DNA from: JAKFWF01 sp963741505
GTDB taxonomy: Bacteria; Pseudomonadota; Alphaproteobacteria; Rhizobiales; Hyphomicrobiaceae
Assembly: GCA_963741505.1 (NCBI GenBank)
Contig: CAVUIJ010000017.1
Coordinates: 286,365 to 350,364, forward strand
Reading direction: 5' to 3'
DNA: 64,000 nucleotides
Each line of letters opens with the position of its first letter. Positions within the stretch are counted from its first letter, which is position 1. Shown here piece after piece: positions 31,224 through 41,954 of this stretch. The notes under the pieces were generated by a model that was given only the letters and a program-made list of their open reading frames with translations, searched no databases and was not told where the DNA came from. The translations under genes were made by a program, and so were the position numbers.

Positions 31224-31791
31224 GACCGGTCGAGACATCGGCACGTTCGAGGTCAACGCCGACACCGAGGAGTCTGCAGCCGCAAGCTGCAAGGAGGCGG
31301 AAGGCTACGGCCGCCAGTTCAGCCGCACGCATGACGAGCGCGTTCCAGGGCGTCGCGATGCAGGGCAAGAGCCTCGGCGACGTGTTCCAGTCGCTGGCGC
31401 TGAGCCTGTCGCAGATGGCGCTGCAGGCGGCGTTCAAGCCGCTCGAGCAGGTCGGTCGGCTGTCCAGATCTTCAGCGGGCTCGTGCTCGCCGGCGGCGTG
31501 TCGGCGGCCTGCCGGTGCCGTTCGCGGCCGGCGGCGTGATCTCGAGCCCGATCGCGTTCCGCTGCAGCGGCGGCACGATCGGCATCGCCGGCGAGCGCGG
31601 CGCGCGAGGCGATCATGCCGCTGGCGCGCGGCCCGACGGCCGGCCTCGGCGTGCAAGCGAGCGGCGGCGCGCGGCGTCGCCGTCACCTTCAACGTCACGA
31701 CGCCCGACGCCGACAGCTTCCGCCGCTCCGAGACGCAGCTCGCCGCCATGCTGGCCCGCGCGGTCGGCGCAGGGCCAGCGGAATCTTGTGA
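31216..31791 (+). CDS. GTA tail tape measure protein (g11), short
   Basis: About 190 residues, the short form usual for GTAs, which have short tails. Anchors: TFEVNADTE, QFSRTMTSAFQGVAMQG, SLGDVFQSLALSLSQMALQAAFKPLEQ, PFAAGGVISSPIAFP, IGIAGERGAEAIMPLARGPDG and GVAVTFNVTTPDADSFRRSE. It sets tail length and closes the tube. There are breaks near 31280, 31340, 31470, 31560 and 31600, and an extra G just before the TGA at 31789. Confidence 0.82.
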
Positions 31792-31795
31792 GCTG

Positions 31796-31915
31796 TAGGT
31801 CGGGTAGAGCGAAGGCGCGCGAGTCGGCGTTGCGCCGAGATACCGCAGCGCCTGGCCAGATCGCGCGTCATCGCAACTTCTGTCGGATCTGACCGCTGCC
31901 GCCTCTACCGACCTA
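31796..31915. repeat. Palindromic spacer between g11 and g12
   Basis: It begins TAGGTCGGGTAGAGC and ends CTCTACCGACCTA, a near-complete member of the family at 54785-54905. Confidence 0.7.
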
Positions 31916-31937
31916 CCGACCCAAGCAGAGTCACACC

Positions 31938-32575
31938 ATGTCCTTCCACGACATCCTGTTCCCGACCGCGATCTCGCGCGGCAGCACGGGCGGGCCCGAG
32001 CGGCGCACCGACGTCGTCGTGCTCGGCTCCGGCCACGAGGAGCGCAACGCCGCTGGGCGGACTCGCGCCGCAGCTACAACGCCGGCTACGGCGTCAAGTC
32101 GCTCGACGACCTGCACGCCGTGATCGCGTTCTTCGAGGAGCGGCGCGGCCGGCTGCTACGGCTTCCGCTGGCGCGATCACGCCGACTACAAGTCGTGCCC
32201 GCCGGAGGCGGCGCCGACCGCGCTCGATCAGGCGATCGGCACCGGCGACGGCGCGACCGCGACGTTCCAGCTCGCGAAGACCTACGGCGCGCGCATGCCG
32301 CCGTGGCCGCGCGCGATCGCGAAGCCGGTCGCCGGCACGGTGATGGTCGCGGTCGCCGGCGTCGTCAGGCCGCCGACGGCGCTTACACCGTCGACCACGC
32401 GACCGGGCTGGTCACGTTCGTCGCCGGCCACATCCCGGCAGCCGGCGCCGCCGTCACCGCCGGCTTCCTGTTCGACGTGCCCGTGCGCTTCGACACCGAC
32501 AAGCTCGAGGTCAGCCTGACCGGCTTCCGCACGGCGCGATCCCCAACATTCCCGATCGTCGAGATCCGGCTATGA
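31938..32575 (+). CDS. GTA distal tail protein (g12; DUF2460/TIGR02217)
   Basis: About 210 residues: FHDILFPTAISRGSTGGPER, RNAAWADSRRSYNAGYGVKS, DDLHAVIAFFEERRGRLYGF, DYKSCPPEAAPTALDQAIG, YTVDHATGLVTFVAG and the end FPIVEIRL. This is the conserved GTA distal-tail protein. Breaks lie near 32052, 32153, 32215, 32290 and 32373. The end overlaps g13 as ATGA (32572-32575). Confidence 0.85.
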
Positions 32576-33477
32576 AGACGCTTGCCGCCGGGCTCGCCGC
32601 GCATCTGGCGAGCGGCGTCGACGACGCTGTGCTGGTGCTGGCGGCTGACGCGGCGCGACGGCACGCGGCTCGGCTTCACCGATCACGACCGCGACCTCGA
32701 CTTCGACGGCACGACGTTCGAGGCGGCGGCCGGCTTCACCGCGAGCGAGATCAAGGATGCGGTCGGCCTCGGCGTCGACAATCTCGAGGTCGAGAGCGCG
32801 CTGTCCTCCGGCCGGCTCGACGGAGGCCGACCTCGTCGCCGGCCTCTACGACGACGCCGCGCGTCGAGATCTTCCGCGTCAACTGGCAGAGCGCCGGGCA
32901 AGCGCGTGCTGATGCGCGCCGGCATCGCTCGGCGAGGTGCGCCGCGCCGGCATCGCGTTCACCGCCGAGGTGCGCGGCCTCGCGCACTATCTGCAGCAGC
33001 CGGCGGGCCGGCTCTATCAGTATCGGCTGCGACGCCGATCTCGGCGATACGCGCTGCAGGGTCGACCTCGCGGCGCCAGCGTTATCGCGGCACCGGCGCG
33101 ATCGTCACGCCGCGCGACGCGCCGCGCCGTTCACGGCCAGCGGGCTCGGCAGCTTCGCCAGCGGCTGGTTCACGCGCGGCTCGCTGCGCTTCACGTCGCG
33201 GCGCCAACGCCGGTCGCGCCTTCGAGGTCAAGCGCCACGACGCCGCGACGGGCGTCGGTCGACGATCGAGCTGTGGCAGGAGCCGGCCGGCGCGCTGGCC
33301 GCCGGCGACACCTTCACGATCACCGCCGGCTGCGACAAGCAGTTCGCGACCTGCCGCGCCAAGTTCGCCAACGGCGCCAATTTCCGCGGCTTTCCGCACA
33401 TGCCCGGCAACGACTTCGTCACCACCGTGGCGCGGCCGGGCAGCCCGGCGACGCGAGCCGGTGAGCTGACGACATGA
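32572..33477 (+). CDS. GTA hub protein (g13; DUF2163/BR0599 family)
   Basis: About 296 residues: MKTLAAGLAAHLASGVTTLCW, RDGTRLGFTDHDRDLDFDG, GLGVDNLEVESALSSG, RVEIFRVNWQS, LQQPAGRLYQYGCDADLGD, and a C-terminal DUF2163 repeat ending TITAGCDKQFATCRAKFANG and FRGFPHMPGNDF. The cysteine pair in CDKQFATC is a family hallmark. About eight frame breaks. It overlaps g12 and g14 as ATGA at each end. Confidence 0.87.
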   Translation: MKTLAAGLAAHLASGVDDAVLVLAADAARRHAARLHRSRPRPRLRRHDVRGGGRLHRERDQGCGRPRRRQSRGRERAVLRPARRRPTSSPASTTTPRVEIFRVNWQSAGQARADARRHRSARCAAPASRSPPRCAASRTICSSRRAGSISIGCDADLGDTRCRVDLAAPALSRHRRDRHAARRAAPFTASGLGSFASGWFTRGSLRFTSRRQRRSRLRGQAPRRRDGRRSTIELWQEPAGALAAGDTFTITAGCDKQFATCRAKFANGANFRGFPHMPGNDFVTTVARPGSPATRAGELTT

Positions 33478-33916
33478 CAGCGCCGACACCGCACGCGCGC
33501 GACGAGATCGTCGCGCGTCGCGCGCGGCTGGCATCGGCACGCCCTATCACCATCAGGCGAGCGTGCGGGCGTCGGCGCGGACTGCCTCGGCCTCGTGCGC
33601 GGCGTCTGGCGCGAGCTCACGGCGGCGATGCCGAGACGCCGCCGGCCTATTCGCGCGACTGGGCCGAGGCGAGCGGCGAGGAGACGCTGCTCGCCGCCGC
33701 CGGCGCGCCATCTCGTCGCGATTCGCCGTCGACGAGGCCGCCGCCGGCGACGTCGTCGTGTTCCGCCTGCGCGCCGGGCTCGTCGCCAAGCACGCGGCGA
33801 TCCTGACCGCGCGCACATCTTCGTGCACGCCATGGAAGGCGGCCCGGCCGTCGAGGTGCCGCTGTCGCCGTGGTGGCGGCGGCGCATCGCCGGCGCCTTC
33901 TCGTTTCCCGGGATGA
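33474..33916 (+). CDS. GTA cell-wall peptidase (g14; NlpC/P60)
   Basis: About 145 residues: GTPYHHQASVRGVGADCLGL gives the catalytic Cys of the NlpC/P60 fold, KHAAILT the catalytic His and FVHAMEGG the following strand. The protein presumably cuts peptidoglycan during GTA DNA delivery. Breaks lie near 33520, 33570, 33625 and 33805. The end overlaps the start of g15 at 33913-33916. Confidence 0.82.
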
Positions 33917-36900
33917 CACGACTGATGGCCACGCTCGCTCTCGCCGCCGCCGGCGCCGCCGTCGGCAGCGCGCTGCTGCCGGCCGGCATCTCCGTGCTCG
34001 GCGCCACCATCACCGGCGCGACGATCGGCAGCCAGATCGGCGCGCTGGCCGGCTCGTTCGTCGACCAGGCGCTGTTCGCGCCGTCGGGCCAGACCCGCAC
34101 CTTTCGCGGGCCCGCGCCTGTCCGACCTGCACGTCACCGCCTCGACCGAAGGCGCGCCGATCCCGCGCCTCTACGGCCGCTGCCGGCTCGGCGGCCAGGT
34201 GATCTGGGCGACCGACTTCGAGGAGGAGGTCGTCACCACGACGCAGCGAGCCGGCGGCGGCGGCAAGGGGCGTCCGCGCGGCGGCTCGGCGGCGGCGGCG
34301 CGGCGCAGCAGATCGAGTACCGCTACTACGCCAACTTCGCGGTGGCGCTTGCCGAGGGCCCGATCACCGGCATCGGCCGCGTGTGGGCCGACGGCCGCGA
34401 GCTCGATCTCTCCGGCATCACCTAGCGGCTCTACACCGGCAGCGAGACGCAGGAGCCCGACGCCTGATCGTCGCGCGCGAAGGCGCCGGACTGGCGCCGG
34501 CCTATCGCGGCATCGCCTACATCGTGTTCGAGCACCTGGCGCTGGCGCACTTCGGCAACCGCCTGCCGCAGCTGTCGTTCGAGGTGCATCGCGCGGTCGA
34601 CGACGTGCACGCCGAGGTCCGCGGCGTCGTCGTGATTCCCGGCACCGGCGAGTTCGTCTACGCGACCGAGCCGGTGACGCGGCTGGGCGCCGGCGGCGAG
34701 CGCGTCTACGAGAACGTGCACACGCGCCAGGGCGGCACCGACTGGGCAGGTCGCGATCGACCAGCTCGAGGCGGCGCTGCCCAACGCGCGCGTCGGCCTC
34801 GCTGGTCGTGTCGTGGTTCGGCACCGACCTGCGCGCCGGCCAATGCCAGATCAGGCCCGGCGTCGAGCTGGCCGACGAAGGACAACGCATCCCGCTCGCG
34901 TGGAGCGTCGCAGGCCTGGCGCGCGCGGCGCCTACGTCGTCAGCACGCAGCGAGGCCGGCCGGCCTACGGCGGCACGCCGTCCGACCAGCACGGTGGTCG
35001 CCGCGATCCGCGATCTCGACGGCGCGCGGGTTCGCGGTGACGCTGACGCCGTTCATCCTGATGGACATCGCCGACGGCAACACGCTGCCCGATCCGCACA
35101 CCGGCGCCGCGTCGCAGCCGGCCTATCCCTGGCGCGGGCGCATCACGGTCGATCCCGCGCCCGGCCGTCCGGGCACGCCCGACAAGACGGCGGCGGCTGC
35201 GGCGCAGACTTGCGAGCGCTCGATCGGCACCGGCGCGCCCGGCGACTTCGCGCTCGTCGGGCGACAGCGTCGTCTACACCGGTCCCGACGAGTGGACGCT
35301 GCGCCGGCAGGTGCTGCACATGCGCCTGGCTCGCCAAGGCGGCCGGCGGCGTCGATGCGTTCGTGATCGGCTCGGAGCTGCGCGGACTGACGCAGGTGCG
35401 CGCGGCGCTGCGACAGCTATCCGTTCGTGGCAGCGCTGGTCGCAGCTCGCCGCCGACGTCAAGTCGATCCTCGGCAGCGCGACCAAGGTCACCTATGCCG
35501 CGGACTGGTCCGAATACTTCGGCCACCAGCCGCAGGACGGCACGGGCGATGTCTACTTCCACCTCGATCCGCTGTGGGTCGTCGGCCGACATCGACGCGA
35601 TCGGCATCGACCTCTACTGGCCGCTCGCCGACTGGCGCGACGGGCACGGACCATGCCGACGCGACTGGCCGGCGCGCGCTCGATCTACGACCTCGCCTAC
35701 CTGAAGTCGCAACATCGCCGGCGGCGAGGGCTACGACTGGTACTACGCGAGCGCCGCCGACCGCGCCGCGCCAGATGCGCACGCCGATCACCGACGGCGC
35801 CGGCAAGCCGTGGGTGTTCCGCTCCAAGGACCTCAAGTCGCTGGTGGCTCGACCAGCATTTCAATCGCCCCGGCGGCAGCGAGGCCGCGACGCCGACGGC
35901 TTGGGTGCCGCAGTCCAAGCCGGTCTGGCTGATGGAGTGCGGCTGCCCGGCCGTCGACAAGGGCGCCGAACCAGCCCAACGTGTTCGTCGATCCCAAGAG
36001 CGCGGAAAGCGCGCTGCCGTATTTCTCCGACGGCCGGCGCGACGATCTCGTCCAGCGGCGCTACCTGCAGGCGCTGATCGAGGGCTTCGATCCCGCGCAT
36101 GCCGGCGCGGTGCCGGGGCTCAATCCGGCCTCGAGCCGTCTATGCGGGCCGCATGGTCGACACCTCGCGCATCCACGTCTACGCCTGGGACGCGCGGCCC
36201 TATCCCGGCGTTTCCCGACGACAGCAGCGCGTGGGGCGACGGCGCCAACTGGCAGCTCGGCCACTGGCTCAACGGCCGCGTCGCCGGCGCACCGCTGTCG
36301 GACGTCGTTGCGCGCATTCTCGACGACTACGGCTTTGCCGACCACGACGCCGGCCGGCTCGAGGGCGTCGTCGCCGGCTATGCGATCGATCGCATCATGT
36401 CGGCGCGCGAGGCCCTGCAGCAGCTCGAGCTCGCCTACTTCTTCGACGCGGTGGAGAGCGAAGGGCGCGATCGCGTTCCGGCATCGCGGTGCCGCGGGCC
36501 CGGTGGCGACGCTCGCCGTCGACGATCTCGTCGAGACGCGGCCGCGCGCGCTCGGCCTGACGCCTGACGCGCGGCACAGGAGACGCGAGCTGCCGGCCGT
36601 CGCCAAGCTCGCCTACGTCGATGCCGGCGCCAGACTATCGCGCAGGCGATCGCCGAGGCGCGGCGGCTGCACGGTGGCCAGCGGGCGCGTCGCGCAGGCC
36701 GACCTGGCGATCGTGATGGACGCCGACGCAGGCCGCAGCGACTGCGGAGACGCTGGCTGTACGAGAGCCTGGGCGGCGCGCGAGCGGGCGCGCGTTCGCG
36801 CTGCCGCCGAGCCGGCTGGCGCTGGAGCCGGGCGACGTCGTCGGCATCGCGCTACGATGGCCGGGAGCAGCTCGTATCCGCATCACCGAGATCGGCGAGC

Positions 36901-37943
36901 ACGGCGAGCGCGAGATCGAGGCGCTCGGCATCGATCCGTCGATCTATGCGCTGGTCTCCGGCGCAGGCCGCACGCCGCGCGCTGCCGCCGACGCCGCTCG
37001 CCGGGCAGCCGCTCGTCGAGTTCCTCGATCTGCCGCTGCTGCGCGGCGACGAGCCGGAGACGGCCGGCTACGTCGCGGCCTCGCAGACGCCGTGGCCGGG
37101 CGGCGTCGCGTTCTACAGCTCGCCGGAGACGACGGGCTTCGACCTCGAGGCGATCGCCGCCGCGCCGGCGGCGATGGGCGTGACGCTCGATGCGCTGCCG
37201 CCGGGGCCGGCGGGCCGGCTCGACAAGGCGACGCGGGTGCGCGTCAGGATCGACCGCGGCGAGCTCGCCTCGACGACACGCACTGCAGCTGCTGGGCGGC
37301 GCCAACATCGCCGCCGTCGCGCAACGCGGCGGGCGACTGGGAGGTGTGCAGTTCGAGACCGCGACGCTGGTCGGCGCCGGCACCTACGAGCTGTCGCGGA
37401 CTGCTGCGCGGCCAGGCCGGCACCGAGGTGCGCGATGCGTGCGCGCGTCGCGGCCGGCGCGCGCTTCGTGCTGCTCGATGCGGCGGTGACGCGCAGTCGA
37501 GCTGGCGCCGGCCGAGATCGGCCTGCCGCTCAACTGGCGCTACGGGCCGGCCGACGCGCGATCTCGGCGACGAGAGCTATCGCCGGCAGCGTGCGCATGC
37601 GTTCCGCGGCGTCGGCCAGCGGCCGCTGAGCCCCGTGCACGTCGCGGCACGCGCGACGGCGGCGGCGATCTCACGCTGAGCTGGATCAGGCGCACGCGCA
37701 CCGGCGGCGACACCTGGGAGGCGACCGAGGTGCCGCTCGGCGAGGAGAGCGAGCGCTACGAGGTCGACATCCTCGACGGCGCGACCGTCAAGCGCACGCT
37801 CTACCGCGACCTCGCCTTCGGCGGCCTACACCGCAGCCGAGCAGATCGCCGACTTCGGCAGCGTCGCAAGCAGCGGTCAGCGTCCGCGTCTACCAGACCA
37901 ACGCCTCCTGGGGCCGCGGCAGCCCGGCTGCGCGGTGGTGTGA
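33913..37943 (+). CDS. GTA megatron / host-specificity protein (g15)
   Basis: About 1300 residues after reconstruction, the largest GTA protein. Its N-terminus is a glycine- and alanine-rich hydrophobic segment (GAAVGSALLPAGISVLGATI), followed by a GTA TIM-barrel-like domain (KAAGGVDAFVIGSELRGLT, GDVYFHLDPLWV, KPVWLMECGCPAVDKG) and a phage-tail-3-like region (YAIDRIMSAREALQQLELAY). A C-terminal domain contains VEFLDLPLLRGDEPETAGYV and FETATLVGAGTYELS. It forms the baseplate tip and binds the recipient cell. Dozens of single-base breaks; one in-frame TAG lies at 34423. Ends at TGA 37941. Confidence 0.85.
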
Positions 37944-38284
37944 GTGGGGGGCGTGGCCGTCCGGCACGCTCGGTCGCTCTGGAAGCACTGCCGTCGAAAT
38001 GGCTCGGGCGGATGACGCGATTGACCCGATCATCGTAGGGCGGGTCAGCGACGCTTCTTCAGCGTCGCGCAACCCGCCGCTCTCGCGCGGGCTAAGGCGG
38101 GTTGCGCCGCGCGAAGAGCGCGGCTTACCCGCCCTACCAGACATCCGGATCTGGCCCCTCCACCCGCCCTCCCACTGCTGGCACACCGCTTGCTTTCACG
38201 GTTTGGAAACCGAACACGTCCCCTGCCGCATCCGGGCTTCCGGCCGGCGGGTGGACGTCTGAGCTGGCAAGTCGGAGCATACCC
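37944..38284. other. Gene-free gap behind the GTA cluster
   Basis: 341 bases with no gene. It contains the large inverted repeat at 38035-38137. No tRNA, integrase or attachment-site-like repeat is visible at this end of the cluster. Confidence 0.6.
38035..38137. repeat. GTAGGGCGGGT palindromic element
   Basis: GTAGGGCGGGT at the left end and ACCCGCCCTAC at the right are perfect 11-bp inverted repeats. Inside are a hairpin GCGACGCTTCTTCAGCGTCGC pattern and GCAACCCGCC paired with GGCGGGTTGC. The right half recurs at 21131-21174, so this repeat brackets the GTA cluster. Confidence 0.8.
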
Positions 38285-39977
38285 GTGAACAAGCGCTACC
38301 TGATCGCCGGGGCATTGGCCGCCGGTACGTCCGTCGTGTGGTTCACCAGTAGCGGGTGGCGCAGCGCCGACATCGAGTTCACCAGGGCCGCGCTGCCCGC
38401 GCCCGCCAAGGTCGACTTGCGCGCGGATCTGTCGACCGTCTACGTCGGCGTTCCCGTCGAGATCGGGCCGGTCGCGCAGCGCGCGGAGGCGCTGATCCCG
38501 GCCAGGCTGGCGCCGATCCTGGAGTGGCTGCCGGATGCGGCCTGCGCCAAGCGGACGCAATGGGTCGAATGCAACAGCGCCAAGATGGAAGGCACCATCA
38601 CGCGCACGGGGCCGGTCGAGTTCCAGATCGATGCGAACGCCGCCCGGTTGCGCATCCCGTTCAAGTACGAATTGTCGGCGACAGGCGTCGGCTGGGCCAA
38701 CCATCTCACCGAGAAGAAGGCCGGCGACTACGTCCTGACTGTGCCATTTTCGATCGGCGTCAATCCCGGAACGGGGCTCGAGGTCGTCTCGAAAGAGGAC
38801 CCGCAGGCCGCCGACGCCAGCGTCACGCTGCTGAAGGCGACGATCAAGCTGCCGCGCCTCATCGACGCCAAGGTCCGGCCGGCGATCAAGGCGGCCGAGG
38901 ACGAGCTCAGGAAGGCGCTGGCCGACGTGCCGGTGCGTCCGGCGCTGCACCGGGCCTGGGCCGCGCTCAACCAGCCGCTGGAGCTCGGCCAGGGCTCCGG
39001 CCTGTGGCTGTCGGCGACGCCGGAATACTTCGGCAATGGCGGCATCGTCGCGGTCGACGGCCGGATGATGTACCGCATCGCCATCGCGACGCGGCTCACC
39101 GTGGCCGAATCCGAGCGCGCGACGACCCCGACCACACGCCGCACCAATCCGATCCCGTCGCAGACGCCGTTGGTGCCGGGGCCGACCCGCGTGCGGATGG
39201 CCGCTGCCGTCGACCTGGAAGCGATGCGCCAGTCCGCCGAGGCGACCTTCGTCAAGGGCGAGGTGATCGAGAGCCGCGCCGACCGCTTCACCGAGCCGGT
39301 CAAGGTCCGCGTGCGCGGCACCCGCATCTATCCCGCGCAGCGCCAGATCGGCCTCGAGCTCGACCTCGACGTGACCACGCACAAGGGCGTCACGCACAGC
39401 GGCAAGGCCCATCTCGTCGGCCGGCCGGTGCTCGATCGCGGCGACCGGAACCGTGACGATTGCCGATGTCTCGTTCCCGCCGGTGTCGGCCAAGGACGCG
39501 ACCGGCATCAAGACGCAGGGCGTGCCGCGGCTCGGCACCGAGCCGTTCGCCTCGAAGTTCGCCGCCGCCGCCAGGCTCGACGTCGCGCGCACGCTGCGCG
39601 AGGCGCTGCCGCGGGCAACCCACATGCTGAACCAGCGGCTCGGCGACGACCTGATCCTGTCGGCGCGCCTGACCGAGGCGGTGCCGGCGTCGGTCGAGCT
39701 CGCCCGCGACGGCGCCTACCTGCTGCTCGATCTGACCGGCGAGCTGTCGTTCGTCTACGATGGCGCCGCCGAGAAGACCGCGGCGATCCCGGACTTGACG
39801 GGCGACGCGAGCAAGGAAACGGCAGGAGCGGCCAGGCCGACCTCGGCGTCGACCACGGCCAAGCCGAAGGCGCAACCCGAGCCGAAGCGAACGCAGCCGG
39901 TGAAGCGCGCCGTCGAGCCGCGCAACAAGAGCCAGGGCGCGCACTTGATACGGGCCGAGGTTCCCGGCTACCCCTGA
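38285..39977 (+). CDS. DUF4403 family protein
   Basis: About 563 residues with an N-terminal signal or anchor (KRYLIAGALAAGTSVVWFTS) and a Lys/Pro-rich tail (TTAKPKAQPEPKRTQPVKR). The body resembles DUF4403 periplasmic proteins, with paired lipid-binding-like halves, for example WVECNSAKMEGTITRTGPVE and GLWLSATPEYFGNGG. One frame break lies near 39440 (between GRPVLD and GTVTIADVSFPPVSA). Function unknown. It is followed 16-22 bp later by the carboxyltransferase gene, so the two may share a transcript, but a functional link is not obvious. Confidence 0.7.
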
Positions 39978-39999
39978 TCGAGCAAATCAGGGGGTGGCC

Positions 40000-41632
40000 G
40001 TGGCTCAGCTCAAGTCCGCAATCTCGACCGCCAGCGAGACGTTCCGCGCCAATGCCGCGGCGATGGCAGCGCTCGTCGACGACCTGAAGCAGCAGCGTGC
40101 GACGGCGGCGCTGGGCGGGCCGGAGCGCCAGCGCGAGCGGCACGTCGCCCGCGGCAAGCTGCTGCCGCGCGATCGCGTGATGCAGCTCATCGACCCCGGC
40201 GCGCCGTTCCTGGAATTGTCACAGCTCGCCGCCCACGGCATGTATTCCGGTGACATCCACGGCGCCGGGCTGATCACCGGCATCGGCCGCGTGGCGGGGC
40301 GCGACGTGCATGATCGTCGCCAACGACGCCACGATCAAGGGCGGCACCTATTTCCCGATGACGGTCAAGAAGCACCTGCGCGCGCAGGAGATCGCGGCCG
40401 CGAACCGGTTGCCGTGCATCTATCTCGTCGATTCCGGCGGCGCCAACCTGCCGCACCAGACCGAGGTGTTTCCCGACCGCGACCACTTCGGCCGCATCTT
40501 CTTCAACCAGGCGCAGATGTCGGCCGACGGCATTCCCCAGATCGCGGCGGTGATGGGAAGCTGCACGGCCGGCGGCGCCTACGTGCCGGCGATGTCGGAC
40601 GAGAGCATCATCGTCAAAGGCCAGGGCACGATCTTCCTTGGCGGCCCGCCGCTGGTGAAGGCGGCGACCGGCGAGACGGTCAGCGCGGAAGACCTGGGCG
40701 GCGGCGATGTGCACACGCGGTTGTCGGGCGTCGCCGATCACCTCGCGGCCAACGACCAGCATGCGCTGGAGATCGCGCGGCGGATCGTTTCCAGTTTGGG
40801 GTCAGACCCCTCATCCGGCGCCGGCGCAGTCGAGACGTCGACGAAAAGGGGGCTGACCCCACGTCCGCCGTCCTGCGATCCCGACGAGCTCGGCGGCGTG
40901 GTGCCGGCGTCGCTCGCCACGCTCTACGACGTACGCGAGGTGATCGGCCGCCTCGTCGACGGCTCGGAATTCCACGAGTTCAAGGCGCGCTACGGCACCA
41001 CCCTCGTCACCGGTTTCGCCCATATCGAGGGCCTGCCGGTCGGCATCATCGCCAACAACGGCATCCTCTACTCGGAGAGCGCGCTGAAGGCGGCGCACTT
41101 CATCGAGCTTGCCAACCAGCGGCGCATCCCGCTGCTGTTCCTGCAGAACATCGCCGGCTTCATGGTCGGCCGGCAGGCGGAAGCCGGCGGCATCGCGCGC
41201 GACGGCGCCAAGATGGTGACGGCAGTCGCCACCGCCAGAGTGCCGAAGATCACCGTCATCATCGGCGGCAGCTACGGCGCCGGCAACTACGCGATGTGCG
41301 GGCGGGCCTACGCGCCGCGGTTCCTGTTCACCTGGCCCAACGCGCGGATATCGGTGATGGGCGGGCAGCAGGCCGCGAGCGTGCTGGCGACGGTGCGCCG
41401 CGAGAGCCTGGAGGGCGAGGGCAAGAGCTGGAGCGCAGCCGAGGAGGCGGCGTTCAAGCAGCCGGTGCTCGACAGCTACGAGCGCGAAGGCCATCCCTAC
41501 TACGCCACGGCGCGATTGTGGGACGACGGCATCATCACGCCGGGCGAGACGCGGCGGGTGGTCGGCCTGGCGCTGGCGGCGGCGCTCAATGCGCCGATCC
41601 CGGAGACGAAGGCGCCGCTGTACAGGATGTAA
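40000..41632 (+). CDS. Acyl-CoA carboxylase beta subunit, probably methylcrotonoyl-CoA carboxylase
   Basis: About 543 residues. It transfers CO2 from carboxybiotin to an acyl-CoA; the closest match I recognise is the leucine-pathway MCC beta subunit. Anchors are RDRVMQLIDPGAPFLELSQL, TYFPMTVKKHLRAQEIA, PCIYLVDSGGANLPHQ, MGSCTAGGAYVPAMSDE, YDVREVIGRLVDGSEFHEF and GGSYGAGNYAMCGRAY. The GTG at 40000 follows AGGGGG. One extra base at 40309 breaks the frame before MIVANDATIKGG. An in-frame palindromic insert at 40798-40860 replaces a normally plain loop. No biotin-carrier alpha subunit is adjacent. Confidence 0.87.
40798..40860 (+). repeat. GGGGTCAGACCCC element in frame inside the carboxylase gene
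   Basis: The perfect palindrome GGGGTCAGACCCC (40798-40810) and GGGGGCTGACCCC (40849-40860) bracket a 63-base insert that codes SDPSSGAGAVETSTKRGLTP, between ALEIARRIVSS and DELGGVVPA. Relatives lack such a segment at this point. Confidence 0.7.
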
Positions 41633-41953
41633 TCGGACAAGTCAGCGAGCAAGCGGACCGCACCGTTGCCGGCGCGGTCCGCCGCTCCCTCCCTCCGGAC
41701 CATATTGGCACCAGCACTTTCCGAGGGCGGCGCGCGATCCGGGAGCCGGTATCGCGGACGGACGGACCATCCGCGAGTTGGCCCCTTTTCGCATGCGCCG
41801 GCTGAACGGCAGCTGAACCGGTCGGACCGACTTTCGCTATCGGCTTGGCGATCGCACATGGCATTCAATCGTAGGTCGGCGCTGAGCACCCCTTGGTGCG
41901 AAGCCCGACGCTGCCGTCGAAGTGTCGCGCTTCGGCCGGCTGAAACGCCGACC
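41633..41953. other. Gap between the carboxylase and hydrolase genes
   Basis: 321 bases between convergent genes with no coding signal. The right part is the dispersed repeat at 41872-41954. Confidence 0.55.
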
Positions 41954-41954
41954 T
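41872..41954. repeat. Dispersed inverted-repeat element, copy 2
   Basis: TAGGTCGGCGCTGAGCACC, GAAGCCCGACGCTGCCGTCG and TTCGGCCGGCTGAAACG follow the same order as the copy at 12449-12541. The right end reaches the stop codon of the hydrolase gene. Confidence 0.75.

Noticed and set aside
34423..34425. In-frame TAG as a true end of the megatron gene
   Set aside because: The family sequence continues in other frames for about 3.5 kb after it, so the stop is part of a frame break rather than the gene end.
21370..37943. Ordinary temperate prophage
   Set aside because: No integrase, repressor, replication, lysis gene or attachment-site pair. Gene set, order and the short tape measure match a GTA.
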